Below, piece after piece: positions 36,446 to 45,376 of a DNA stretch of 64,000 bases. Position 1 is the stretch's first letter. Each line of letters starts with the position of its first letter. A model generated the notes under the pieces. The model searched no databases and was not told where the DNA came from. It worked only from the letters and a program-made list of their open reading frames with translations. Made by a program: the position numbers and the translations under genes. This DNA is from an uncultured Acidobacteriia bacterium. GTDB taxonomy: Bacteria > Acidobacteriota > Terriglobia > Bryobacterales > Bryobacteraceae. The stretch is taken from the NCBI GenBank assembly GCA_903881085.1, contig CAIRSA010000005.1, positions 1 to 64,000 on the forward strand. The letters run 5' to 3'.

Positions 36446-37597
36446 TTACTGGGCGACAAGAACCTCTTCGCGAACGGCCTTCGGAACGGCACGCTTCTTC
36501 GGTTTCCACCAAGTAATGAGACCCGTGACAAAGAGCAAGGACGGCGTCAATGCCAGCAGGCTCCAAAGCACTCTCAACGGGAATCCGCCTAACTCCGCGT
36601 AATGAATCGGCGCAAAAAGGCCGAAGACTTTTGCGCTCAGTGGGCGGTCCGCGGCGCGAGTGGCAGATGTCACTGCTGCGGTCGCCTGGTCGAGGTAAAC
36701 GCGATTCAGCCCTGGCGTGAGGTCGCCACTCCGCGACAGCCTGAGCTCCACGACGCCCTTGCCGCGCTGCGGCAGGCGCATCTCCGAAGGTATGGCATCG
36801 GGCATGGCACCAGTGCCGTTGCGCAGATAGTCCGACAGCGGCATCAACTCTGTTTTTGATTCTCTTTTCGACTTCTTCTTCCCGCCCGCCATCTTGCGCG
36901 CTTCGTTGCCCATCGGTTCCCTGGTCATCCAAGCCAACGACTGCCGGAATGCATCAGGGAAGGCGAGTCCAACACCAGTGAACGAAGCAACCGTCAAGAA
37001 CGCGCACGCCCACAGGCCCACGGCTCGATGCAGCTCAAAATGAAATCGCCGCGAAGAGCCCTGCGCGCGGACGGAGATCCAGGATCGCCAGTTGCGCGCC
37101 CCGTAGACCCATAGCAGCACGCCCGTGATGGACAGGATGAACAGTGTGATGCCGATCACGCCAACGGCACTGCGGCCGGTCTTGCCTGACAACAGATTGC
37201 GATGCAGATCGATGAACCAATCCATCCATCCGGTATCGACGACACCCAGCACCTGTGCCGTGGCTGCATCCACTACAAGGTGTTCCGGCTTTCCTTCCGT
37301 CCCTACGTCCACAATGAGCGGATCGCCGGCCTTGGCTGGGAACAGGATCTTGGTAATCGGAGCGCCCGCCCGGACGAGGGCCACCTGTTTCGTGACCTCG
37401 TCCAGACTGGCGATTTGCCCACTGCCCGATGCGCTGCTGCGTTTGGGCAATTGCGCATCGCGCACATCATAGCGAAATACGGTGACACTACCGGCCAGCG
37501 AAATAACGCAGATAACAATTCCCGCGATCAAACCGATCCAGTTATGAGCCGTCTTGAGCGCCGGCCTTAACGATCTACTTGGAGATCCTGAACGCAT
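36446..37597 (-). CDS. PepSY-domain transmembrane protein
   Basis: Inner-membrane protein of 383 residues with four hydrophobic helices: about 13-36 (WIGLIAGIVICVISLAGSVT), 145-170 after the conserved DLHRNLLSGKTGR, 187-212 beginning with LHRAVGLWA, and 340-365 (LWSLLALTPSLLFVTGLITW), followed by a basic tail. Histidines in helices 1-3 (KTAHNWIG, LHRNLL, LHRAVG) suit haem binding, as proposed for PepSY-TM ferric reductases such as FoxB. It overlaps the end of the metallophosphatase gene by 23 bp, making it the last gene of a receptor operon. With the receptor, this suggests reduction of iron released from a phosphate-containing complex; that link is inference. The homologue at 9345-10052 is broken. 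Confidence 0.87.
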   Translation of the reverse strand: MRSGSPSRSLRPALKTAHNWIGLIAGIVICVISLAGSVTVFRYDVRDAQLPKRSSASGSGQIASLDEVTKQVALVRAGAPITKILFPAKAGDPLIVDVGTEGKPEHLVVDAATAQVLGVVDTGWMDWFIDLHRNLLSGKTGRSAVGVIGITLFILSITGVLLWVYGARNWRSWISVRAQGSSRRFHFELHRAVGLWACAFLTVASFTGVGLAFPDAFRQSLAWMTREPMGNEARKMAGGKKKSKRESKTELMPLSDYLRNGTGAMPDAIPSEMRLPQRGKGVVELRLSRSGDLTPGLNRVYLDQATAAVTSATRAADRPLSAKVFGLFAPIHYAELGGFPLRVLWSLLALTPSLLFVTGLITWWKPKKRAVPKAVREEVLVAQ

Positions 37598-39068
37598 CCA
37601 ATTCCTTTCCTGTATCGGAGATCTGCTTTAAGCGAAAGGTTTTGCCATCGATATCGACGACGCTCATCGAGTGAACCTCAGAGACGAACTTGTCGGTGAA
37701 TGGCTGCCAGCTGCCGGGATCGGTCTGTTGTTCGGGATTGTAGAGCCCCGCTCCTCCGGCACCGCTCACAATGTAGATCTCGCCATTCGGCTTCGCCGTT
37801 GTTCCGTTACCAAACGCCTTGTCCAGTTTCCAATCGCCCGCCACTTCCCCCTTGGGGCCGATCTGCGCGCCATCGGGCTGCGACTTGGGCACGAAAGTGA
37901 GAGGGAAGCTGCGTTGATAGTTATGGACATGTCCGGCAAACACGACATCCACTTTGTGCGCTTCGAAGATCGGAGATAACAGGCGCATATACTGCTCAGC
38001 AAAATGCTGCTTCGATGAATTGAAGCCGGGCTGGTGGAAGGCCACGAAGCGCCACGTCGCGTTCTTTGCTGCCGCCAAGTCTTTATTCAGCCATTCACGA
38101 AGAACGGGGTTGTTCCAATCCATATAAACATTGGCGTCGAGCACGGTCCAGTGGGCATTGCCGTAGTCGAAGGAGTAATTGGCCATCTTCGGATAGCGCG
38201 GTTTGCCTGCAGCGAGGAATGCGGCCTGGGCATCCGCATAGCCCGTGAGTGTGTGCGAGACTTTTTCGGCATTGGCGGGAACGTCCGGACCGTTCAACGG
38301 CTGATCCCAATAGAGGAAATAGGCCAATGCATCCGGGTAGCGTTTGTAGTTCTGAAGCGCGGTATCGTGGTTGCCGGGCGCAGCAATAAATGGGATGGAG
38401 CGAATCAGCGGCGCGCCGTTGGCAGCAGAGGCTTCGTCGGCGTTGTACATGGGGAAAAAACGGGTGCGGTATTCGCTGATGCGGCCGGAACCATAGACGA
38501 TATCGCCGGGAATGAAAACAAAATCGGGTTTGGCAAGGTACGCCTGGTAGGCGACGGCGTTCTGCTCGGGTGTGCCTTGTCCGCAATCACCGAAGAGCAC
38601 AAAGCGCTGCGCCTGATTCGCGGATTTGCGTGCGCGGGCGGTGGCTTCAAAGACCTGCTTGCCTGCATTCAAAACACGGTAGGAGAATTCAGTACTAGGC
38701 TTCAGGCCCGTCAGATGGGCGCGATAAACCAGGTGCGGCTCAATCGCGGGCGTGGCCGGCGCATCTTTCTTCGCGCCATCTTTACCTGCAAAGGCGGGAG
38801 CGCCGGCAGGTGCGGATACGATCTGTGACGTGGGCTTCTGCATCGCGCGCCACTTGGCGTCCTTCGATGCGCGCACTTCCACAGACCATTCGGCGGGTGC
38901 GTTATCCGTATGCCAGAGCAACACCAAACTCTCCGAGGAGGCCAACTTCGGAGCATCACCGAGTTGCAGGTACGGTTTCTCTAAAAAAACCTCAGCGGCC
39001 GTCAGCGACTGGCACGCCAGAAATGCGAAAGCGAGTAGCGATGATGCTACCCGGATGTATTTGGACAT
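37575..39068 (-). CDS. Secreted purple-acid-type metallophosphatase
   Basis: Phosphatase of 497 residues from the ATG at 39068, which starts the signal peptide (SLLAFAFLACQSLTAAE) and has GGAG about 13 bases upstream; an in-frame TTG six codons earlier sits inside that site. An N-terminal fibronectin-like domain (to about 165) contains an insert rich in Ala, Lys and Pro. The catalytic core has VLFGDCGQGT, FIPGDIVYGSGRI, AAPGNHDTALQ, FVAFHQPGFNS and VVFAGHVHNYQRSF, a complete ligand set for a two-metal enzyme. It follows the glycerophosphodiesterase-like gene with an 89-bp gap and overlaps the PepSY gene. It could act in sequence after the diesterase, freeing phosphate from the monoester. Confidence 0.9.
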   Translation of the reverse strand: MSKYIRVASSLLAFAFLACQSLTAAEVFLEKPYLQLGDAPKLASSESLVLLWHTDNAPAEWSVEVRASKDAKWRAMQKPTSQIVSAPAGAPAFAGKDGAKKDAPATPAIEPHLVYRAHLTGLKPSTEFSYRVLNAGKQVFEATARARKSANQAQRFVLFGDCGQGTPEQNAVAYQAYLAKPDFVFIPGDIVYGSGRISEYRTRFFPMYNADEASAANGAPLIRSIPFIAAPGNHDTALQNYKRYPDALAYFLYWDQPLNGPDVPANAEKVSHTLTGYADAQAAFLAAGKPRYPKMANYSFDYGNAHWTVLDANVYMDWNNPVLREWLNKDLAAAKNATWRFVAFHQPGFNSSKQHFAEQYMRLLSPIFEAHKVDVVFAGHVHNYQRSFPLTFVPKSQPDGAQIGPKGEVAGDWKLDKAFGNGTTAKPNGEIYIVSGAGGAGLYNPEQQTDPGSWQPFTDKFVSEVHSMSVVDIDGKTFRLKQISDTGKELDAFRISK

Positions 39069-39157
39069 TCTATTTATCGTCTCCAATCAGAGTTTCAACT
39101 TAATGACAAACGAGGGGAAAATACGGCGCGCCTGTTGCTGCAAGCGCGCCGGCCGTA

Positions 39158-40177
39158 TTAGTGCCTGGAATGGATCGCCTTGGAAAGTTCCTGATACTGG
39201 TCGGTCGCTATGAAATCGGCATGCGCTTTGATCGCTGCATTCCAGCGAATGCTGGCCGCCTTCTGGCTGCCGAAATTGAACTCCGCGGTCCAGCCCTGGT
39301 TCTGATCTTCCGTGAAGCCGTTGATGGAGTAGAAGCCTACCAGGTAGCCCAGGCTGTGGCCGTAATCGACAAACTTCTTCACGCGGGCTTCCGCCTTGCT
39401 GTTCCAGTCGTTGGCGTGCTCCGGTCCGCACAGTTCGATGAAGGCCCAATCGGTGCCGAACCAGCGGCGCCAGTTGTCCGCTTTCTTCGTCACCAGTTGT
39501 TCGGGGTCGATTGTCAACATGTGTGCCAGGCGTTCTGCCTTGGCGGTCTTGGGGAGCTTCTTTGGATTGTCGTCGAACTTGGTGGGTCCACCGAAGGCGC
39601 GGATCTTGCCGCCTAGCGGAACGCGGTCATAGAAGAACTCCTGCTTGATGTCGTCTTTCTTGTCTTCCAGGACTACGATCATCGGCTTCAAATCGAGTGG
39701 TGATTGTTTGGTGATGTCGCTGGTCTTCACTGAGGTGGTCAGCCAGCCTTCGTACTTGTCGAGCACTTTGGAGATCGCCTGCAGGTGCTCCTCGGGATCG
39801 TTCTTGATATCGAGATAGAGCGTGACCAGCGGCCAGTTGCCCTTGTTGCCCTCCTTCAAGGCCTTCTCCATGATTGGCGCGATTTTAGGGAAGAAGTAGG
39901 TCTCGAGCGTCGGACTGTCGGCCGCCGCGAACTTGGCGTTGTGGATCATGAGCGACTTGCCGTCAACCCAGATGAGGTCCTGTTCAATCGCGAACGGCAC
40001 CCCGCCGGCGATTGCCCGGTCGATGCGGTCCATGTACTTTCCCTGGTCAGGGTAAGCGTTGTGAGCCAGCATCAAGGTGCGGGCTCCGGGCGAGAAAGGA
40101 GACTGCGCTTTGGCGGCGATAACCGCTGTGGCTGCGAGGCCCGCGCAGATGAGTGGAAGAATCAGTCGTTTATTCAT
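39158..40177 (-). CDS. Glycerophosphodiesterase/PI-PLC-like phosphodiesterase
   Basis: Secreted protein of 339 residues with signal peptide 1-24 (LICAGLAATAVIAAKAQ) and a TIM-barrel phosphodiesterase-like fold. TLMLAHNAYPDQGKYMDRID gives the first catalytic histidine; AIEQDLIWVDGKSLMIHN matches the E-x-D plus second His motif of glycerophosphodiester phosphodiesterases; PLVTLYLDIKND and WAFIELCGPEH follow. Expected products are an alcohol and glycerol-3-phosphate or a related monoester. AAGGAG precedes the ATG. It is second in the operon, 21 bp after the receptor gene, and is followed by a metallophosphatase that could complete phosphate release. Sequence similarity to classical GlpQ is limited, so the exact substrate is open. 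Confidence 0.8.
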   Translation of the reverse strand: MNKRLILPLICAGLAATAVIAAKAQSPFSPGARTLMLAHNAYPDQGKYMDRIDRAIAGGVPFAIEQDLIWVDGKSLMIHNAKFAAADSPTLETYFFPKIAPIMEKALKEGNKGNWPLVTLYLDIKNDPEEHLQAISKVLDKYEGWLTTSVKTSDITKQSPLDLKPMIVVLEDKKDDIKQEFFYDRVPLGGKIRAFGGPTKFDDNPKKLPKTAKAERLAHMLTIDPEQLVTKKADNWRRWFGTDWAFIELCGPEHANDWNSKAEARVKKFVDYGHSLGYLVGFYSINGFTEDQNQGWTAEFNFGSQKAASIRWNAAIKAHADFIATDQYQELSKAIHSRH

Positions 40178-40198
40178 GTATTGCTCCTTGGATCGAAA

Positions 40199-43120
40199 TT
40201 AGAAAGTGAAGCGCACCGCGAGTTGCATACTGCGCGCGGTACCTGTTCCGATGGGGCTGCTGTTGCTGACCGCGGTGATGCGCCCGAACGTGGCGAGCGA
40301 AGAAAAGTTCACGCTTGGCTTGCCAAGTTGCGGGTGATTGAACAGGTTGAAAGCTTCGGCGCGGAAGGAGACACTTGTCCCTTCGGTGATCTTTATGGTC
40401 TTGGACAACGCGGAGTCGAACTGCAACAATCCCGGACCTTCGATCGTGTTGCGCCCCAGGTTCCCCCAGACGCCGTTGGCGGGAATTGAGAATGCGGCCG
40501 GGTTGATCCATTGGTTGATCGTGCCGCCTCCGGGCGGTATCAGGGAGACACCTGGCACCAGGTTTGGGCGCTGGTTCTGATTGTTGCCATCGGGAAGTGC
40601 GGTCGCATTGCGCGAGATGGTTACGGTCAGGGGCAACCCGGTCCGCACGGTGCCGATGCCGCTCAATTCCCAGCCGCGGAGCAGCGCCGATTTGCCCAAG
40701 GGCAGGGGGTAGCTGACGCTGGTGTAGAAGTTCTGGCGGGCATCGTAATTTGCACGGCCTTTTTCACAGGAACGACAGGCGACATTTTGTGGGGCACCGT
40801 CGGAATCGTTGATGGCGTGGCCCAGGGTATAGTTAACGTTCAGGAACAGATTGTTCTTGGATCTGCGTTGCAGGGATGCCATCATGCCATGGAAGCTCGC
40901 CACGCCCCAGTCGCCTTTGTAGTTGACCAGATCGAAGTTGGGCAGCGTGCGCTTGCCGGTCAGCGGGTTGATGACGTTATCCGGAGTTGATGCGAACTGA
41001 TGGGAATTCTGCATGCCGACGTAACCGATCTGCGTCGTGAAATCCCAAGGCAGGCGTTGCTGGATCTGTGCGCTCCACTGTTGGTAGGTTTCACTCTTGC
41101 GGTTCCGCTCTGTCTCATCCGGAGCCGTTCCCGCCGCCAGGGTTGGAAGCAGTTCTACTGGATACTTCAAGCCGGGTGTGGTGGCGGCAGAGAGGTTGAA
41201 GCGGTTGCCTCCGTTGTAGGTGAACGCGAGTTGGTTGCCGATCTGGGCATCGCCGTAGTAAATGCCTGCTCCGGCGCGAAATACTGTGTTGCCATGGAAC
41301 CGATTCGGAGACCATGCCAGGCTGAGACGGGGAGCAAAGTTATTGTAGTCAGGATTCCCGTTCTTCGCCCCAGGAGTGCAGTAGCCGCCGCAATCCTGAA
41401 TGTTGAACCCCAATGAGCGGTTGTACCGTTCTGTCAGTTCGTCATAGAACTCATAACGCAATCCCAGGTTGATCGTGAAGTTGGGCTTGATCTTCCACTC
41501 ATCCTGCACATAGCCAAAATATTGAATCTTTTCCATGGTGCGCGCAGGATTCTCGCCGTCAATCTTAATGGTGTCCATCTTGTTCGCCGCGAAATTGGCG
41601 AGGGAGGTGTACGTAATGGTGCCGTCGAAGGTGTAGTAGTTGCTGATGACGACGCGACGCACTTCGACTCCCGCCTTGAACGTGTGGCTTCCACGCTGGG
41701 TGGAGAAGTTGTCGAGAATGGACTCAGAAAGAGAGTGCGTTATCTTGGTGATGGAACTCGGCGCCGTAGAAAAGCCGCTCACTGCAATTGCGGTCAGGAG
41801 CTTCTGCTCATTCGCGGAATCCCAGGGAACCCAATTGCCACCCAACCGGAGTTCGTTGGTAGTGCGCGGCGAGGCGATATAGAGCAACTGGAAGACTCCG
41901 TTGATGGGCGCGTTGTCGCTGTTGTTGCTGGTGCCAATGCTGCCCGTGCCATCGCTGATGGGGAGACTCGTCGTGGCGTGATTCCGAGTGAAACGGAAGT
42001 AGCTTGAGAAACGGTCATTGAAGCGATGATCGATTCGCATCAGTCCCACATCTTCGTACTGCGACTGCAGCTTGAGTCCTCGCCATTCTCCGGTGTCGGG
42101 GTTTGACGTGGTTCCAGTAGGCGCTGGAAAGGCATCCAGCATGGGCTTGATTGCAGGAGATTGCTGCAGCGCACGGTCGCGGAACGACTGAGTAGGCACA
42201 AACCCAATGAGCGATTGATCGCGATTTTGGCGCAGTCCTTCGTAAGAGAGGAAGTAGAACGTTTTGTCTTTTACGATGTGCCCGCCGATACTGGCCCCAT
42301 ACTGATTGAAGCGAAAGTTGGGCAGCGTCGCCGGGTCGAATGGAGAGCGCGAATCGAAGGTTGTATCTCGGGCGAATTCGAAAGCGGAGCCGTGGATCGC
42401 ATTCGAGCCGGATTTCGAAACGATCTCAACCTGCCCGCCACCGGATCCGCCCGATTCGGCAGTGAACAGTGCGCTGTTGACACGGAACTCAGCGATGGAA
42501 TCGGTGGACATCAGCAGCCGGCTGTTGAGACGCATATTTTGATTGCGGATACTGGTGGCGTCCACGCCATCCACACGGTAGTTCACGTCATCGCCGCCGG
42601 TTGCAAAGAACCGGACAGAAGTGTTGCTGCCATTGGCCGCATCCACGGCGCCCGGAGTGAGCGCCATCAACGACTGCCAGTTGCGCCCGTTCACAGGCAG
42701 ATCATTCAATTGATCTGAAGTGGTAACGGCGCTGATCGCGGCCGTACTCTGCGCCAGCGCTTCGGTGATTCCTTGCACCTCCACGGTGGCTGCGGATTGC
42801 GATAGCTCCAGTGTTATATCAAGCGTGCGCGTCTCTCCGACCGTGAGCGCGAAGCCTTTGGTCCTGACGGGCCGGAAGCCGTCGGAACTGACTTCGAGAT
42901 GGCATTGGCCGATGGGAAGGCCGCCCAGATGGAAAACGCCTGATCCCGAGGATGTGGTTTCGCGGCGAAGGCCAGTTTCGGAGTAGATCACGGAGATCTT
43001 AGCCGACGGCACCACCGAACGCGACGGATCGAGAATCGTGCCTGTGACCGCGGCGCGATCTGCCTGGGCAAAGCAACATGCCAGCCCGAATAGGAATGTA
43101 AGCGCGAGTTTTTTCAACAT
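40199..43120 (-). CDS. Oar-like TonB-dependent receptor, first gene of phosphatase operon
   Basis: Receptor of 973 residues. The ATG at 43120 (AGGA six to nine bases upstream, signal peptide LALTFLFGLACCFAQ) was chosen over an in-frame ATG at 43177, which lies inside the predicted -10 box. Carboxypeptidase-regulatory-like domain (VTGTILDPSRSVVPSAKISV), plug with LPVNGRNWQSLMALTPGAVD and NYRVDGVDATSIRNQ, barrel ending LAVRFTF. It shares the CGGYCTPGA and CRSCEKG cysteine motifs with 16105 and 24525. Downstream on the same strand are a phosphodiesterase, a metallophosphatase and a PepSY protein. Control by the Pho-box-like promoter at 43177-43208 suggests it imports an organophosphate, or a metal complexed with one, under phosphate limitation. 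Confidence 0.92.
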   Translation of the reverse strand: MLKKLALTFLFGLACCFAQADRAAVTGTILDPSRSVVPSAKISVIYSETGLRRETTSSGSGVFHLGGLPIGQCHLEVSSDGFRPVRTKGFALTVGETRTLDITLELSQSAATVEVQGITEALAQSTAAISAVTTSDQLNDLPVNGRNWQSLMALTPGAVDAANGSNTSVRFFATGGDDVNYRVDGVDATSIRNQNMRLNSRLLMSTDSIAEFRVNSALFTAESGGSGGGQVEIVSKSGSNAIHGSAFEFARDTTFDSRSPFDPATLPNFRFNQYGASIGGHIVKDKTFYFLSYEGLRQNRDQSLIGFVPTQSFRDRALQQSPAIKPMLDAFPAPTGTTSNPDTGEWRGLKLQSQYEDVGLMRIDHRFNDRFSSYFRFTRNHATTSLPISDGTGSIGTSNNSDNAPINGVFQLLYIASPRTTNELRLGGNWVPWDSANEQKLLTAIAVSGFSTAPSSITKITHSLSESILDNFSTQRGSHTFKAGVEVRRVVISNYYTFDGTITYTSLANFAANKMDTIKIDGENPARTMEKIQYFGYVQDEWKIKPNFTINLGLRYEFYDELTERYNRSLGFNIQDCGGYCTPGAKNGNPDYNNFAPRLSLAWSPNRFHGNTVFRAGAGIYYGDAQIGNQLAFTYNGGNRFNLSAATTPGLKYPVELLPTLAAGTAPDETERNRKSETYQQWSAQIQQRLPWDFTTQIGYVGMQNSHQFASTPDNVINPLTGKRTLPNFDLVNYKGDWGVASFHGMMASLQRRSKNNLFLNVNYTLGHAINDSDGAPQNVACRSCEKGRANYDARQNFYTSVSYPLPLGKSALLRGWELSGIGTVRTGLPLTVTISRNATALPDGNNQNQRPNLVPGVSLIPPGGGTINQWINPAAFSIPANGVWGNLGRNTIEGPGLLQFDSALSKTIKITEGTSVSFRAEAFNLFNHPQLGKPSVNFSSLATFGRITAVSNSSPIGTGTARSMQLAVRFTF

Positions 43121-43176
43121 AGTTTTTCCTGTGTTTAAGTAGTGGGAGACCCTTGACAGACTTTGTCTAATTGGCA

Positions 43177-43208
43177 ATTAGAGCAGGTGAATCTTAAGAC
43201 AATCTAAG
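43177..43208 (-). promoter_or_regulatory. Pho-box-like promoter of the receptor-phosphatase operon
   Basis: On the minus strand: CTTAGATT (43208-43201), 3 bp, TTAAGATT (43197-43190), 7 bp reading CACCTGC, then TCTAAT (43182-43177). The two octamers are 11 bp apart. TGC directly before TCTAAT fits an extended -10. The predicted start is near 43170, giving a leader of about 50 nt before the ATG at 43120. Confidence 0.7.
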
Positions 43209-43291
43209 TAAGCGGGGGTGTAACCGGAAAATGATTCTGCCGAAACCATTTTGAAATCAGGGTCCATGAATTTCCGATGACTGGCGCGATT

Positions 43292-43324
43292 CTTAAGATT
43301 AAATTTAGAATCGGATGCTCTAAT
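43292..43324 (+). promoter_or_regulatory. Pho-box-like promoter, probably leaderless transcript
   Basis: On the plus strand: TTAAGATT (43293-43300), then TTTAGAAT (43304-43311), starts 11 bp apart, 7 bp reading CGGATGC, then TCTAAT (43319-43324). The ATG at 43332 begins 8 bases after the -10 box ends, so the mRNA should start at or beside the start codon. The promoter is divergent from the one at 43177, and the 83 bp between them may form one shared control region. Confidence 0.65.
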
Positions 43325-43331
43325 CCGATGC

Positions 43332-44855
43332 ATGGTCTACCTTCGCCTTTATAGCCTACTCATCCTGCTGACAGGCATTGCCGCCGCTGACTGGCTCACT
43401 TTCGGCGGCGACCCGCAGCGCACCAGTTGGGCACGCAACGAATCGATCCTGAATAAGCAGAACGTCGGGACCATGGAGATGAAGTTCAAGCTCAAGCTCG
43501 ATAACGCCCCCAAAGAACTCACTTCCCTGATGCAGCCGGTGGTGATCGACCAGGTCAAGACGCCGCGCGGCATCAAGGAGTTTGTGATCGTAGCGGGCAG
43601 CTCAGACACGATCCATGCTGTGGATGCCGATAGCGGGAAACTGGTCTGGCGGAAGTCATTCACACCGGAAGGGACGCCAACGCGAGCCCCCAACACGCTC
43701 TGCCCGTTTGCGGTCAATGCAACGCCGGTCATCGATTCGGGGCGCGGCAGGTTCAAGACGATCTATATGATTGCGAGCGATGGGAAGTTGCACGCGCTCG
43801 ATGCCTATAACGGTGAGGACCGCTTTCCGCCCACGGCCTTCGTTCCAGCCTTCTCAAAGAACTGGAGCCTCAATCTTTATGAAGGCGTGCTTTACACCGC
43901 TATCTCGCAGCGCTGCAATGGCGTGCCATCTTCTGTCTATTCCATGGATCTGAATGTTCCCGAACATCCCATCCATTCCTTTGAGGCCGGCCCGACGGGT
44001 GCCGGAATCTGGGGCAGGGGCGGAGTCGCGATCTCGCCCTCTGGCAAGATCTACGCCATCACCGGAGATGGCCCGTTCGATCCTGCCAACGGCAAGTTTT
44101 CCGATACGATTCTCGCCCTGTCCGCCAAGGATCTGAAGCTCGTTGACTACTACACGCCAACGAACCGGGAGTGGTTGACGCGCAAGGATCTCGACATCGG
44201 CAACGTTACGCCAGTCGTTTTTCCATACAAGGATAGAGAGTACGTAGTGGGCGCCGGCAAAGAGGGCCGCCTGTATTTGATGCAGTCAGGTTCATTAGGT
44301 GGCGAGACCCATCGCAAGCCGCTATGGACGAGCCCATTGATGTCGAATGAGGATGTCTCCTACTCTGGCCACGGCTTTTGGGGCGCCTTCGCGACCTGGG
44401 AAGACGAACAGGCAAAGCGTTGGATCTTCGCGCCTACATGGGGGCCACCTCACCCGAGCGCTGGTTTTCACGTAACGAATGGCGAAGCCCCGCACGGCAG
44501 CATCATGGCTTTTCGCATGGAGATGAAAGATGGTTGGCCTGTGCTGAATCCGGCGTGGGTTTCGCGCGACATGGATGTGCCGGAACCGCCCATCATTGCC
44601 AATGGAGTGCTCTTCGCCCTATCAAGTGGTGAGGACGTCCGGCAATTCGCAGCCAAGACAGCGGAACGGCTGGCCGGTTCGCGAAAGACCATTCTCTATG
44701 CTCTCGATGCGGAGACCGGCAAGGAATTGTACTCGAGCGGAGAACTCTCGTCCTTCACTCATTTCGGAGGTTTGGCAATTTCAAACGGACGCGTCTTTGT
44801 CTCCACATATGATGGATGCCTGTACGCCTTTGGCCTGAAAGAAGAAAGCCGCTAG
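43332..44855 (+). CDS. Secreted PQQ-type beta-propeller protein
   Basis: Exported protein of 507 residues with signal peptide 1-20 (YSLLILLTGIAAA). The rest consists of repeated propeller blades of the quinoprotein/PQQ-like type: WLTFGGDPQRTSW at the start, TIHAVDADSGKLVWRKSF, KLHALDAYNGEDRF, and ILYALDAETGKELYSSGEL near the end, each with the A-x-D-x-x-T/S-G-K turn. The cysteine and catalytic Asp arrangement of quinoprotein alcohol dehydrogenases was not recognised, so it may be a binding or scaffold protein rather than an enzyme. A transcript starting at the ATG is predicted from the -10 position. Presence of the Pho-type promoter ties it to the surrounding phosphatase genes, but its role is unknown. 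Confidence 0.8.
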   Translation: MVYLRLYSLLILLTGIAAADWLTFGGDPQRTSWARNESILNKQNVGTMEMKFKLKLDNAPKELTSLMQPVVIDQVKTPRGIKEFVIVAGSSDTIHAVDADSGKLVWRKSFTPEGTPTRAPNTLCPFAVNATPVIDSGRGRFKTIYMIASDGKLHALDAYNGEDRFPPTAFVPAFSKNWSLNLYEGVLYTAISQRCNGVPSSVYSMDLNVPEHPIHSFEAGPTGAGIWGRGGVAISPSGKIYAITGDGPFDPANGKFSDTILALSAKDLKLVDYYTPTNREWLTRKDLDIGNVTPVVFPYKDREYVVGAGKEGRLYLMQSGSLGGETHRKPLWTSPLMSNEDVSYSGHGFWGAFATWEDEQAKRWIFAPTWGPPHPSAGFHVTNGEAPHGSIMAFRMEMKDGWPVLNPAWVSRDMDVPEPPIIANGVLFALSSGEDVRQFAAKTAERLAGSRKTILYALDAETGKELYSSGELSSFTHFGGLAISNGRVFVSTYDGCLYAFGLKEESR

Positions 44856-45368
44856 TCAGCGGACTTTGGCTGAATCCAACTGTCCCTTCAACCACGGATA
44901 AAAGTGTCGAAGTTCGGATTCGCGCATGATTACAAGTTGCCCAGTTGGTGAGCTGCGTTTTGCCGAACCCATCGCCATTAGAACGCGCCCTCCTGACAGA
45001 CGGCGAAGTCTCAGACTGAATTGAGGGACTTTATCATCCGGATAATAGTGGACAGTTACTTCATCGTCAGGGAACAACGGATCAACCACTTGTTCCGGCT
45101 CATAATTCCGCGTGATGCTTACTAGCGAGCCATCTGACTTCCGGATCACGACGATATGCGAAAACTCGTGTTGGTCCACGACTCCTATCTGAAATTGCAT
45201 CGAAATGAACTCACCGAATTCGCCAGTCATTCGCGGAGAGCCAAGCTGCTCCAGGATCTGCGCCCGCGTTTGAACTTGCATTAACCGCTTCATTTCGCTC
45301 TCCGCCGGTTGTGAAACCAGGGGCGCTGCCATCAGCAGCACCCCGGAAAATACAGCAATGTAGTTCAT
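44856..45368 (-). CDS. Secreted hypothetical protein
   Basis: A 170-residue protein with a signal peptide (FSGVLLMAAPLVSQ) and no domain I recognise. It contains RAQILEQLGSPRMTGEFGEF, a pattern reminiscent of small periplasmic SmpA/BamE-like modules that begin with a helix and GxP turn, but similarity is too weak for assignment. It ends with LVIMRESELRHFYPWLKGQL. The gene begins 8 bp after the alkaline-phosphatase gene, so it is very likely in the same operon and may assist that enzyme. Its stop abuts the convergent propeller gene with no gap. Confidence 0.7.
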   Translation of the reverse strand: MNYIAVFSGVLLMAAPLVSQPAESEMKRLMQVQTRAQILEQLGSPRMTGEFGEFISMQFQIGVVDQHEFSHIVVIRKSDGSLVSITRNYEPEQVVDPLFPDDEVTVHYYPDDKVPQFSLRLRRLSGGRVLMAMGSAKRSSPTGQLVIMRESELRHFYPWLKGQLDSAKVR

Positions 45369-45376
45369 TTCTCTCT

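Noticed and set aside
5857-43223. Recurrent TGTAACC-like strings near several receptor genes (about 5857, 12537, 15942, 30036, 43214)
   Set aside because: Their distance and orientation to the start codons vary and no second element is kept at fixed spacing, so they were not called as a regulatory motif.
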